Origin: Notolepis coatsorum
Lineage: Eukaryota; Chordata; Actinopteri; Aulopiformes; Paralepididae
DNA length: 64,000 nucleotides
Assembly (NCBI GenBank): GCA_963971535.1
Contig: OZ020591.1
Location: 12,989,577-13,053,576, forward strand
Reading direction: 5' to 3'
The position numbers and the translations under genes are program-made. Positions 11,167-21,428 of the stretch are shown one piece after another. A model generated the notes under the pieces. The model did not search any database. It was not told where the DNA came from and worked only from the letters and a program-made list of their open reading frames with translations. Positions within the stretch are counted from its first letter, which is position 1, and each line of letters starts with the position of its first letter.

Positions 11167-13483
11167 CTAAGATAGTGTAAATTGTCCTCCTTGGGTTCCT
11201 ATTAGTCCCAGGTCAATGTCTGGCAGCAGTCGCTGCCCCCTGTTGTGGAGCCTGGAGGCCGCTAGTCGCTGCCCACTGTTGTGGAGCCTGATGGCTGCTG
11301 GTATGAAAGACTGTCCGAGGCAGTTAGTTGAGTGTCGGGGGGGTATGAGTCTGTGGCTGAACGAGCTTCTCATCTTGACTAGCTCGTCGTAGAGGGGGTG
11401 GTAGGGGTTCTCCATGATGGCAGCCAGCTTCCTTCTCATCCCCCTCTCTGCCATCACCTCTAGTCTAGGTAGCTCGACTCCCACCACGGAGCTAGCCTTC
11501 CTCACCAGCTTAAATGACTGCAGCAGTCTATTGCACACGTTGAAGGACCTGAGTCTCCTCAGGAAGAACAGCCTGCTCTGTCCATTCCTGTAGAGGGCCT
11601 CTGTGTTATCCGACCAGTCCAGTTTATTGTTCAGGTGTACCCCAAGGAACGTATATGAGTCCACCACCTCCACCTCCACCCCTCGGATGGTGATGGGAAA
11701 TCGGGGGGGGGCCTCTTCTTGCCCCTCCGGAAGTCCACCACCAGCTCCTTGGTCTTACTGGTGTTGAGTTGGAGGTGGTTGCTGTCGCTCCACCCCACAA
11801 AGCTCTCCACCAGGGCTCTGTACTCCTCCTCATCATCGTCTGTGATGTAGCTTACGATGGAGGAGTCGTCTGAGAACTTCTGCAGGTGGCACCCGCTTGA
11901 GTTGCGGCAGAAGTCTGAAGTATAGAGGGTGAAGTGGAAGGGTGACAGCACAGTTCTTGGGGGGCGCCGGTGTTGCTCACCAGTACGTCAGACTGACTGT
12001 CCTTTAGTCTGACGTACTGCGGTCTCTCAGTGAGGTAGTCCTTGATCCAGGCCACCAAGCCGTGCTCCAGCTGCATCGCAGAGAGCGTCTCCGCTAGCAG
12101 TGACGGCTGGATGGTGTTGAAGGCGCTAGAGAAATCAAAGAACATGATCCTCACTGAGCTGCGCGGCGTCTCCAGGTGCGTGTACGCTCTGTGGAGCATG
12201 TAGATGATGGCATCCTCCACCCCGATGTTTGCCTGGTATGCAAACTGCAGGGGGTCACGCACCAGGGGCTTGAGGTGTTGCAGGACCAGCCTCTCGAACG
12301 TCTTCATGACGTGTGACGTCAGAGCGACTGGCCTGTAGTCGTTGAGGGTGCTGGGTCGTCCCTTCTTGGGCACCGGGACAATGCAGGAGGTCTTCCAGAG
12401 CTGGGGCACCCTCTCCAGCCTCAGGGAGAGGTTGAAAAGATGTTGGAGCGGTGCTGCCAGCTGCTCCGCACATACTTTGAGCACCCTGGGATTGGTGTTG
12501 TCCGGTCCTCTGGCCTTGTTCACACTAATCCTGGAGAGCTGCCTACTGACCTGGCTGTTAGTGATGGTCAGGGTTGGGGGTGGTGGGCAGTCTGCTGCTG
12601 CTGTTGGGGGTGGGGTGCCGGTGCTGATGGGTGTGGGTGGGTGGCGGGGGGGGGTGCTTGGTAGGTGTGAACTGGTGCTGGTGTCGATGGGTGGGGGGAG
12701 GGGTGTGGGGAGGCCACTCTGGTCGAATCGGTTGAAGAACGCGTTGAACTCGTTTGCACGCTCTTGGGGGCCCTCAACAGCTGTGCCCTGCTGTTTGAAC
12801 CCAGTAATCTTCCGGACACCCGCCCACACCTCCCTGGTGTTGTTGGCCTGTAGTCTGCCCTCCAGCCTGTCCTTGTAGCTGTCCTTGGCTGCCCTTAGCT
12901 CTTTTTTGAGCTCCCTTTGGACAGCCCTGGGCTGCTCAGTGTCCCCTGCCATGAAGGCCCTCTTTTTCTTGTTTAGCAGGTGTTTAATGTCCTTGCTAAT
13001 CCAGGGTTTATTGTTTGAAAAGCAGCGTACCTTCTTTGTGGGTACGATGCTCTCCTCACAGAACCTGATGTAGTCTGTGATGCAGTGGGATAGTCCATCA
13101 ATGTCATCTCCATGGACCCTCTCAAACATGTCCCAGTCTGTCGACCTGAAACACTCCTGTAGCTCCTCCTTGATGTCGTCAGACCACTGTGGGACAGACA
13201 TGGTGGTCGGTGGCTGTCTCTTAATGAGAGGCCTGTATGTGGATACAAGCCTCACAAGGTTGTGGTCTGACTGGCCGAGGGGGGGCAGGGAAGTCGCACT
13301 GAAAGCCTCCTTCACGTTAGCATACAGGAGGTCCAGTGTTTTGTCTCCCCTGGTCTTGCAGGTCACATACTGGGTAAAGTTTGTCAGGGTATTGTTCAGT
13401 CTGACATGGTTGAAGTCCCCATTGATAAAAATAAATGCATCCGGGTGTTTTGTCTGGAGCGACTGTGGAGTGTATGACGTCAC
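11167..13483 (-). pseudogene. LINE endonuclease C-terminal part, linker and reverse transcriptase, frameshifted
   Basis: Frame 11852-13483 runs from the endonuclease core (FIFINGDFNHV, TLDLLYANV, GQSDHNLV) through a Pro-rich linker (about 12570-12690, caused by a C/G-rich repeat) to reverse transcriptase blocks [34 protein letters not shown] and SNTGAPQ. Downstream, frame 11631-11951 gives LHLQ-type and KTKELVVDFRRG blocks, and 11167-11679 gives SYTFLGVHLN and the C terminus. The GAPQG motif is broken by an indel near 11960. It is a typical Rex1/CR1-like enzyme, now inactive. Confidence 0.75.
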
Positions 13484-13989
13484 TCGCCTGCGCCGCCGCC
13501 GCGCTGGGTGGAATGTAAACAGTCAGAGCCAGAACATGTGTTATTTCTCTCGGTAAATAGTATGGCCGCAGACTCAGTGCCAATAGTTCAATGTCGGGGG
13601 AACAGCTGCGTTCCTTAATGGTGATGTGCCCAGGGTGGCACCATTTGGAGTTAACAAAGCCCTCCGCCTCTCCGCTTGCCACTCTGTTTACCCCGGTCGG
13701 CGCGCACCGCCGTGAAGCCCTCTTGTTCAATTACACTGTCCGGGATGTTATCGTTCAGCCAGGATTCTGTAAAGCACAGTAGGCTTGCCTCCTTGTATTC
13801 ACGCTGGCTGTTCATCAGGGCTGAGAGCTCGTCCGTCTTGCTGGCCAGCGTTCGCACGTTCCCCATAACGACAGAGGGCAGGTAAGGCTTGAATCTCCTG
13901 CTATCCTTTCTCCTGTCCCTCACGATCGTGCCAGCTCGTTTCCCCCCTCTGCGTATCCTTATGTCTGCTGGTAGATTCCTCTGTGGCAC
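13317..13989 (-). pseudogene. LINE endonuclease N-terminal part
   Basis: Minus frame 13651-13989 includes NVRTLASKTDELSALM and LLCFTESWLND, the start of an APE-type endonuclease in Rex1/CR1-like elements. An overlapping frame, 13317-13730, continues with IPPSAAAAQ and other pieces. The domain is completed in the frame of 11852-13483, so at least two frameshifts separate it from the reverse transcriptase. Confidence 0.65.
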
Positions 13990-14030
13990 TGCAACTCTGT
14001 CTCTAAAGCAGAGGAGAGTCTCCCGAGAGG

Positions 14031-14628
14031 CTTAACTTGGTGTAAAGCAACGCACAGTCACTTAGACACCTATAAATCTAAGTAGAATCACAAAAAAGAA
14101 ATAAGTAAAAAGTAGTAAAAACAGGATAAGAAGTAGAGGGGAGGGGGAGCTGCTATGAAAGGCTGCCACTCACCTCGGCGCCTACTACTAGATAAGTAGA
14201 TAAGTAGGTAGATAAGATTTAGTCTTCTCCTTCCTCTGCTCCAGCATGTTTGTATGTCTCAGTCTTTGTCGCCATTGCTTTCTCTCCTCTCATTCTTTAA
14301 TTTGATCAAACTCTTGTTCACATTCAGCCTAACTATTTGGAGCACTTTATTCTGGTATCTCTTTTATAAATGGAACAGCTTTGTCCTGGTTCCCCTGCTG
14401 GATTGAATAGCAACCAGGAGAACTAAGCTGATAGAAGGGATCCCAACTGTGATGTATTAAGCCTTAGCTAAAGGAGTCAGTGGTCTTGTTTAACTTAAAT
14501 AAATGTAATGGAGGAAAAAGGAAGTATGTTTGATTTTAAATAAAGTTCAGTATATAAATATAATAATTTGTAAAATAATACTGTAAATACTGGAGTACTT
14601 CCTTAGTTGCTGTCTCCCTTTGCCCCAG
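14031..14628. other. No gene seen; spacer before the exon cluster
   Basis: A simple GATAAGTAGATAAGTAGGTA stretch lies near 14195-14215. The rest is AT-rich, intron-like sequence without coding support. Confidence 0.5.
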
Positions 14629-14680
14629 ATCTACCTCCAACTTCCTATCAATCATGAAAGAAGAGGCTCAGGACTCAATT
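14629..14680 (+). pseudogene. Decayed third copy of the 114-nt exon
   Basis: The upstream pyrimidine tract and acceptor (ctgtctccctttgccccag) match those of the intact exons at 14821 and 16771, and the start atctacctccaacttcctat parallels theirs. The reading frame is lost after about 20 nt, and no GTATGT donor follows. It suggests an older duplication of the same exon unit. Confidence 0.5.
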
Positions 14681-14820
14681 ACATCCTGTTTTAGATTTTG
14701 TATAAAGATTAATAAAAAAAAACAGTGTGACAAATCTGTAATTACAGAATAAATCAGAAAGTGGGCAAATACTTTTCCATGCTACTGTAAGTACTTAGTT
14801 TCTGTCTCCCTCTGCTCCAG

Positions 14821-14934
14821 ATCCAGCCAGCGACCTACTGATGATTAAGAAAGAAGAGGCTCAGAACACGCTAGACCCAACCATGGATATTTCCACTGGG
14901 CTGAAGGAGGAGCCCACAGACCATCAGGATATCA
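14821..14934 (+). CDS. Small acidic exon, phase 1-1, of a zinc-finger-type gene (copy 1)
   Basis: It is flanked by an acceptor (ctgtctccctctgctccag) and a donor (GTATGT at 14935). The 114 nt begin with two bases and end with one base of split codons, so the exon is symmetric phase 1-1. It encodes about 37 residues: SDLLMIKKEEAQNTLDPT, then STGLKEEPTDHQ. The KEE/EEP style is common in N-terminal exons of fish C2H2 zinc-finger genes. No finger lies nearby. A Rex1-like LINE sits in the following intron-like space. Assignment to the gene at 50-58 kb is an inference from matching phase and style only. Confidence 0.5.
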
Positions 14935-15114
14935 GTATGTTACTTTTCTTTTTATTGTCTTTATTTTCTCTTGTTGTCCATCCTCTGTTGCAGCATAGTT
15001 GTATGTCTCTGTGTCCACAGCTTTCGCTCCTCTTTCTTTCCATGAAGTCTCAATCTATTTGTTTTACCATAACAAAGTGTGGTATTTTCACATACATTGT
15101 TGAAGAGTCTGATG

Positions 15115-16505
15115 GATCAAGTCAAGTCAAGTCAAGAGTTTTAATTGTCACGGCATACAGGTATACAATGAAATGCGGGTGGTCTTGCCCGCAACGATGT
15201 GCAATACAGTGGTACATATAATAGAATCAAAAGAAGAAACAACATTGTGCAGTAACAGGTAGCAGGTAACATGGAGTGACATCTCGGTATCTGTACATAG
15301 TTATTTACAGCGCATGTGTGACATGCTAGTTAGCTTTGGTAGTGCAATACACTGTTCCTGTTATTCTAATTTAAAGTGTCCTTTCCTTTGGCCATAAGTG
15401 TGCGTGTGTGCGACATGAGTGTGTGCCCGCTCATGTTAAAGTGTTAAGTGGCTGCTCGTGTGTGAGCGTGCACAGTGTGCGTGTCGTGTGTGTGTTCATG
15501 TGTGCTTGTGTGTGGACAGTTCAATGTTCTGAGCACTCAATGTACATTGTTCAAGGCTCTGATGGCCTGGGGGAAGAAGCTGAGCCTAAGCCGCTCTGTC
15601 CTAGTAGCTGGGATTTGCAGGCGTCTGCCTGACCTCAGCAGCTGAAACAGGCTGTTATTGGGGTGGTGAGGGTCTTTCATTATCCTGCAGGCTCTGGATT
15701 TGCACCTCTTGTTGTATAGAACCTGCAGGGGGGGTAGTGCAATACCCGTGGTACGCTCGGCTGAGCGCACCACTTTCTGTAGGGCCTTCTTGTCCTGTGC
15801 CGTGCTGTTTCCATACCAGGCAGTGATGTTTCCGGTCAGGATGCTCTCTACAGCTCCTGAGTAGAAGGACTGGAGTATCTTCCCCGATACTCTGAACTTC
15901 CTTAACTGTCTCAGGTGGTAGAGACGCTGTTTCGCCTTCTTTACTACTGTGCCTATGTGTGTTGACCATGTCAGGTCCTCTGAGATGTGGACCCCCAGGT
16001 ACTTGAAGCTGCTCACCCTGTCCACGGTAGCCCCGTTTATCATCAGTGGTGTGTGTGTCTCCTGCTGTCCTCTCCTATAATCCACGATCAGTTCCTTGGT
16101 TTTGCCAATGTTCAGGAGCAGGCTGTTGTCCTGGCACCAGCGTTCCAGTACCTCAACCTCCTCCCGGTAGGCCTTCTCGTCGTTGTCCGAGATCAGCCCC
16201 ACCACCACCGTGTCATCTGCGAACTTCACTATGGAGTTGGAGCTGAACTTGGCCACACAGTCGTGTGTGTAGAGTGAGTACAGCAGGGGGCTCAGAACAC
16301 AGCCCTGGGGGGACCCGATGCTCAGGGTGATGGTGTTGGAGGTCTGACCCCCCACCCTGACCGCCTGGGGTCTTTCGCTCAGAAAGTCCAGTACCCAGGC
16401 GCTCAGGGCGGAGCTCAGACCTAGCTCGATCAGCTTGTCCACCAGTCTGGTGGGGACTATGGTGTTGAACGCTGAGCTGTAGTCAATGAACAACAGTCTC
16501 ACATA
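15115..16505 (-). mobile_element. Rex1-like LINE, 5'-truncated, with gtcaa-type 3' tail
   Basis: Minus-oriented. The 3' end is at 15115-15135, a short gtcaa repeat array. The 3' UTR (15136-15536) is GT-rich around 15400-15520, and the reverse transcriptase spans 15537-16502. The tail (15118-15327) is repeated almost exactly at 63797-64000. It is inserted between two copies of the 114-nt exon. Confidence 0.8.
15537..16502 (-). CDS. Rex1-like reverse transcriptase, C-terminal 321 residues, open
   Basis: The frame is intact from motif A ([18 protein letters not shown]) through [18 protein letters not shown] (motif B), [11 protein letters not shown] (catalytic FADD), [10 protein letters not shown] and the C-terminal region ending [14 protein letters not shown]. 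The N-terminal half of the reverse transcriptase and the endonuclease are missing, so it cannot mobilise itself; the apparent start at 16502 is just the truncation point. The lack of stops suggests a fairly recent insertion. Confidence 0.75.
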   Translation of the reverse strand: MRLLFIDYSSAFNTIVPTRLVDKLIELGLSSALSAWVLDFLSERPQAVRVGGQTSNTITLSIGSPQGCVLSPLLYSLYTHDCVAKFSSNSIVKFADDTVVVGLISDNDEKAYREEVEVLERWCQDNSLLLNIGKTKELIVDYRRGQQETHTPLMINGATVDRVSSFKYLGVHISEDLTWSTHIGTVVKKAKQRLYHLRQLRKFRVSGKILQSFYSGAVESILTGNITAWYGNSTAQDKKALQKVVRSAERTTGIALPPLQVLYNKRCKSRACRIMKDPHHPNNSLFQLLRSGRRLQIPATRTERLRLSFFPQAIRALNNVH

Positions 16506-16770
16506 GAAAGTGGAAAGTAAACTAAATGGCCATGTGTTTCATTACTCTCTATGACTGTCTTGCACTAGCTGGTAGCCCCTCCTGTATATGGCTGGTCCCT
16601 GGTCAAATACAGTTCAGAATTAATCCATAGGGAAATATTTAGGTCCAGAGATTGAAGAGACCTACTGATTATTAAAAAAGAAGATCTGTAATTACAGAAG
16701 AAATCAGAAAGTGGGCAAATACTTTTTCATGGCACTGTAAATACTTAGTTTCTGTCTCCCTCTGTTCCAG
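16506..16770. other. Intron-like spacer repeated before exon copy 2
   Basis: The stretch before the exon (aatcagaaagtgggcaaata and the pyrimidine tract, 16700-16770) matches 14753-14820, so the duplicated unit includes the upstream intron end as well as the exon. Confidence 0.55.
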
Positions 16771-16884
16771 ATCCACCCAGTGACCTACTGATGATTAAAA
16801 TAGAGGAGGTTCAGGACACACTAGACCCAACCATGGATATGTCCACTGGGCTGAAGGAGGAGCCCACAGACCACCAGGAGACCA
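16771..16884 (+). CDS. Small acidic exon, phase 1-1, of a zinc-finger-type gene (copy 2)
   Basis: It has the same length (114 nt), the same acceptor and donor (GTATGT at 16885) and the same phase as the exon at 14821-14934. It encodes SDLLMIKIEEVQDTLDPT and STGLKEEPTDHQ with only a few changes. Both copies keep frame and splice sites, consistent with tandem exon duplication that would lengthen the protein without a frameshift. Whether it is transcribed is unknown. Confidence 0.5.
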
Positions 16885-17019
16885 GTATGTTACTTTTCTT
16901 TTTCTTGTCTTCTTTCTTCTTTCTTTCTTACTTTCTCTTTCTTAGACATCTTTTTAAGTCTCTAGATGTGAGGTTAAGAATTTACCTATGCGAATTCTTA
17001 AAAATGAATATGATCATCG

Positions 17020-17475
17020 TGGCGTAGTGGGCAAGGCGCTCGCCACGAAATCTGGAGACGCTGGGCTTGCCTGTTCGTGCCCAGCGCTCCACATTTGCTT
17101 TCAGTTTAGCTGGTCGTCCGTACTAATACACATTGGCCGAATAAGGGGTGGGAAACTGATGGGTGGGGATCGGGCGTTGTGGACAGCGACTCCTACAGGT
17201 CGGTTGGTGCGCCTGCGCAGTAGAATCAGGAAGTGTCGGGGGCAGCGTGAGCCTCCCACGCGTTACTCCTCGCCACTGAGAGATCGAGCTGCGAAGGTGA
17301 AAAGATGCGACTGCTGTTACCTCAAGTACCGGAGGGGACTTGTGCTATGTATGACTTAGTCCACATTGCAGCCGGCTTGTGGGAGGCAAGAAACAGCGTT
17401 CGTGACAGGGGAGGGTTGAATTGGATGATACGAAATTGGGATGGGAGAAAATATAGAAAATGGGAGAAAAAGTGG
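17020..17475 (+). mobile_element. tRNA-derived SINE, copy 1
   Basis: The head has an A-box-like tggcgtagtgggcaaggcgc. The body carries the family signature gacagcgactcctacaggtc and ggtgcgcctgcgcag. The end is an A-rich stretch after gggatgggagaaaa. It belongs to the same subfamily as the copy at 48342-48805. Confidence 0.75.
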
Positions 17476-17680
17476 ATAAAAAAAAATGATAATTTTTATT
17501 CTGTCACCTATTGATTAAGGCTGTAGGGTAAACGTCTGCAGGGGCCTGACATGTCTGCCCCAGCCCGGCCCAAGCCTGTAGCATTCAGGCCCGGCCCTAC
17601 CCTAGCCCGAAAAGTTAAGCAATTATTCTGCCCTAGCCCGACTTAAGCCTGAGGCCAATATTACGATGTGATGACGGACA

Positions 17681-17732
<52 letters not shown>

Positions 17733-17750
17733 ACACACACACTACCTATG
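17681..17750. repeat. (CA)n microsatellite
   Basis: About 35 CA units with two interruptions (atacac near 17727 and the end at ctacct). Confidence 0.95.
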
Positions 17751-17999
17751 TTACACACACAAATGCTACATTATGACAAAAAATGCACAATGCAATAACG
17801 ACATAGCTCTGCGGCTAACAACAGCAACAATTCCATGCCCACAGACATGACACTAAAGTGTACCGAAAACACTCTAACCAAAAGGCCAATTAATTTGAGT
17901 AAATCAGGATGGACTCACCACTTCACTGTTAGATGAACTTCGGCAACAAAAACCTCTTGCGTTGAATAACTTTAACAACTCACAAATCTTCGCCAACCG

Positions 18000-18204
18000 G
18001 CTAAATCCAAGAACAATCATGCAAAACCTTTGACAGTTTATTCCACTCTGCTGTACATTCGCGGGCGCTCTGAAAAAAAAGAATGGCATCCACCGTTGAT
18101 GGCTTCAGCGCTGTTCTCCTCTCCTCCAGCGTTCTCCCTGCGGTGCTGAAATATCGCTTGCTCGAGCTGCTGCTTGCGGGTATACTCAACACATAGCAAC
18201 GCAA
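18000..18204 (-). pseudogene. hAT transposase C-terminal dimerisation region, relic
   Basis: The minus frame reads IPASSSSSKRYFSTAGRTLE, then RRTALKPSTVDAILFFQS. This is the hAT C-terminal dimerisation signature (IPATSAPSER-FSTAG-type followed by the hydrophobic LLFL helix). The upstream residues LPLLARLA lie in a neighbouring frame, so an indel separates them, and the rest of the transposase is missing. The insertion of the hAT element at 18225 lies 21 bp beyond. Confidence 0.65.
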
Positions 18205-18720
18205 GTCTAGCTAGCAAAGGCAGCTAGGCCTGTCGCGATAAGCAATAAATCAATTTATCGTGCGATAATGAAAATGAATGCAATGATTTTGACGGGCGTG
18301 ATTAATTGCTATTTGCGTGTTTGTTTTAATGAGGCGGGAACCAGAACCTATTGTCAGTCATTCTAGTCTCCGTGTTAATGTTTCCCTCGCGTTAGCATTA
18401 GCTAACGTTATAATAGCCAGATCTGTGGTGTCAGCTGGATGACGTTGGCTTCGTTTGTAAACGTTGGTTAACGTTCGCTATCGTTAGGTTATGACTATAA
18501 CCAAGTTCTGTTAATTAGGGGTGACGCTTGGCATCACAACTGCACTTCCTCGCGTACGTGCATGCGCACTGAATAAATTCCACAAATGTACCTTTAATAC
18601 CAGTATTAGTCTGACCACACCCCTCATCAGCTTACCTTCATAAGCAGGTGTGTGGTCACCTGCTCTCCTCCTTCCCAAGCTTTCACCACAAGGTGAGGTC
18701 AAGGGCTGCAGCGGCCGTCT

Positions 18721-18815
18721 GATGCCAAGCGTCACCCCTAATTAACAGAACTTGGTTATAGTCATAACCTAACGTTCTGTTTCATTAGGGGCTCTGCTTG
18801 GCATCACAACTGCAC
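18721..18815 (-). repeat. Internal complementary region of element A (circle-junction copy)
   Basis: 18721-18774 is the exact reverse complement of the right edge 18482-18535 (54 bp). 18774-18815 is the exact reverse complement of the left edge 23915-23956 (42 bp). The two matches meet at a GTT. As a unit it is the joined right and left ends of the element, as in DIRS retroelements. Confidence 0.85.
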
Positions 18816-19302
18816 AAGGGGAGGCCAAGCGGAGCCGCTGGCTGACAAATACACCCTGCTGACAGCCCCCCAAAACCATCAGAACAGGGAGGGCCGAGCC
18901 CCCCCGACCCCCCCTAATGGAGGGTATCCCCCCTATTAGGGGCTTCACGGGAAGGCGACGGACCCGACCGTGCGAAGAGGCACTCAAGCAACCCAACGCA
19001 CAGGGTGAGCAGACCGTGGCTTGACCCCACGACTACACACACGCACAACCCGCATGCCACCCGGGAACGAACGGAGGAACAACCTCGTTACTGCCCCCAG
19101 AATCACGGGGTCAAGGGCAAACCCAACCCCGTGGCAAGGCCGTAGCAGCGGAGTGCGAAGGAAGACCCAGACCCACCAAAAGGACTGGACTCCCTGGAAT
19201 GGGGGCCCGGAGAAGTCCATGATGCCAGCATCAAGACCCCACCAGGTGGGCACGTAGTGCCCCGCCCCCCACATCGCCAGCGTATTCGGACAAAGGCCCC
19301 TC

Positions 19303-19420
19303 AGTTACTGCACCTGGTATTCCCAGGCGGTATCCCAACCAAGTACTAACCAGGCCAGAACCTGCTTAGCTTCCGAGATCGGACGAGATCGGGCGTGTTC
19401 AGGTCGGTATGGCCGTAAGC
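19303..19420 (-). pseudogene. 5S rRNA-like segment 1 inside element A
   Basis: The minus strand reads gcttacggccataccgacct, then a region with cacgcccgatctcgtccgat, ctcggaagctaagcagg, tggttagtacttggttggga and ccgcctgggaataccaggt. It is full length for 5S rRNA (about 118 nt), and the A-box part agctaagcagg is kept. The C-box region reads tggttgggataccg instead of tggatgggagaccg. Several substitutions make it a diverged copy; polymerase III activity cannot be judged. It lies in sense with element A and is absent from the matching place in element B. Confidence 0.8.
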
Positions 19421-20084
19421 CGAGCGGGCCCTGTCCCCCCAATAGTACACCGCCTGGCACACTGACCCTGCAGAACAGGCAGTCAGCATGGCCGTAAGCA
19501 CACAAAAAAGGTTAACCAACGGAAGCAGGCAGCGCACCGGGGAAAAACCAGGCAACAGGCTGTTAACCCTAGCCTGGAGACTGTGGACGAGACGGGCGCC
19601 AGAGGGGACAGCTGAACACAGCTGCCCCGGCGGAAGGGGCGTATGCTGGCGTTGTTGCATGACCAAGCCTCCATTTAAAAACCCCCACCCAGAGGGGTTG
19701 AGGCAGAGAAGGCTGACACAATTGGCAGACGTCATGAACGTGCAGGGGCACCCTCAACCGGGTAACCCGGGAGTTGACACTGCTCCAACACACCAGGGAA
19801 TCAACCACCTCGGTGTTACCCAATGCGGTGGTTGTTCCTATAACCCCTCAAGAAAAAACTCCAAAACACACCTGCGGGTATACACCGGCTATACCGCAGT
19901 ACAAGTGTCTCAGTTTCCAAAAAAGGGTTAACCCAGGCCTACGGGTCGACGAACATTACCTCGGACCGGGCCTGGCGATACGGGAAGCACAGGGTCACCA
20001 GAGGAGGTCAAAGACCACCCCCAACAGGCCCCTCTTCGCCATGCGTGAGAGAGGAGCGAAAAATAATGGAGAACCAGCCCCTAA

Positions 20085-20201
20085 GCACACCGTACTTGGT
20101 ATTCCCAGGCGGTCTCCCAACCAAGTACTAACCAGGACCAACGTGTGTAGCGGCCGAGATCCGACGAGATCGAGCGTGTACAGGTTGGCATGGCCGCAAG
20201 C
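20085..20201 (-). pseudogene. 5S rRNA-like segment 2 inside element A
   Basis: The minus strand starts gcttgcggccatgccaacct and contains cgctcgatctcgtcggatct, ctggttagtacttggttggg and agaccgcctgggaataccaa. It is more diverged than segment 1: the A-box stretch reads ggccgctacacacg instead of ggaagctaagcagg. Element B has no equivalent between its matching flanks (about 28090-28130). Confidence 0.75.
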
Positions 20202-21409
20202 CATTACGACAGTGCTGAGTAAAAACGTACCCAACCAGGGTCTCCATAGCGCCTAACCCTGTGACACCCGGACCGACCTGGCATTTTTCCCCCTGAAAAA
20301 AACCCAAGTCCCTCAGGGTACCAGAACAGCAGATCTGCATCCCCGGCGGACAACGGGTCCAACTGATCCGGTCCAGCGTGACCAGAACCAGTCCTGTGCC
20401 CTAACCACGCCGACATGCCAACTCCAGGAGAAAGGGCAGATATGCGTGTCGATCTTAACATGAAAAAGAAGGCGCCACCCAGACGTTCGGCCGAACCGCG
20501 CCTGGTGGCCCACCCCAAGGGCGTGAGACCCCTCTACATATGTTCAGATCCATTCCGTCATCATCCCCCAGACATGAACAAGAATCCGTCGAAAAACCAA
20601 CCCAGGTCGTGGGACTTGGTCGTCGGAAGAGGAAAAACCCCCATCTCAGTTGCTTTATAAAAACGCTGTTTCAACCACAAGCAACCAAGGCGTGCCAGTC
20701 AGTCGCCTGTTTACAGCGAGCTAGCACTATACGTGCGTCGGGACACACCCCCATCAATGAACAGGCTATTCAGACCTGTCATTGAATCCCCAAGGCGCCC
20801 AGGGGAACGACAAGAGGGGTGTGACACTCCCTAACTCCAACACTTCTGGAATAGAAAAGAAGGAAGCATCAACAGTATGTATCCCAGTCTACACAGCCAG
20901 GGGTAAAAATTGTTCACATTTTTACATCCCACCACCCTCCCATAGGAAGGAGACGGGGATCCCCAGAGAGACTTCCCACGCGAGCTGTACAGATTGAAAA
21001 GAATATATTGCACCTTGAGCCATGTAAAAAATTGGTTTTAGGGCTCTCCGGGGAAGAGGCACTGAACCCATACACACTCAATAATCGAATTGAATCGAAT
21101 ACATATACAATAGAATAGGACCCTTCTAGAGGGTCCACTCACTTTGACAATCTGAGGAGGAAGGCTCTGTACTCCGATGGAGGCTCCCTCACATGGAAGA
21201 AGGAGTCCGAACTCACAGAAGGCCCGAATAGGCGCTTGGTGAGGAGGAGCCCTGACCACCCCCCTGAAACAGATCCATCACATGGACCTGAACAGCACAC
21301 GGAAGTCCTACCAACAGAGACGCGCACGGTGACGTACTCTATGGCGGGGGAATTCCTGCAGTGCACACGCCCAATATACCAGGCCGTGGGACCAGGAACT
21401 CCCTCCCCG

Positions 21410-21428
21410 CCCCCCCCCCCCCCCCCCC
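21410..21428. repeat. C homopolymer, 19 bp
   Basis: A C-run, that is a G-run in the sense of element A. Element B has a G-run of 17 at 27070-27086 in its own sense. Confidence 0.9.

Larger units (their letters stand above)
9933..14030 (-). mobile_element. Rex1/CR1-like LINE, near full length, split by a hAT element
   Basis: In minus orientation the order is: leader and endonuclease (13989 downwards), linker, reverse transcriptase (to about 11170), 3' UTR, and a tail ending ggggatcaataaaggaatat. The tail is interrupted by a 922-bp hAT element (9958-10879) with a perfect 8-bp target duplication. Coding is broken by several frameshifts. 10980-11166 is UTR with CATTATTCACAGTAT-type short repeats. 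Confidence 0.75.

Noticed and set aside
12342..12878. 178-residue plus-strand frame
   Set aside because: Antisense shadow of the LINE linker and reverse transcriptase; Gly/Val-rich because of the CA/CC-rich linker.
18482..18774. A stand-alone 290-bp foldback transposon
   Set aside because: The same structure occurs at the end of element B, and its inner part matches the other terminal repeat, so it is better read as terminal repeat plus internal complementary region of a DIRS-like element.
19001..20785. Overlapping frames of 60-160 residues on both strands of element A
   Set aside because: GC-rich non-coding sequence; frames are not conserved in element B despite clear DNA homology.
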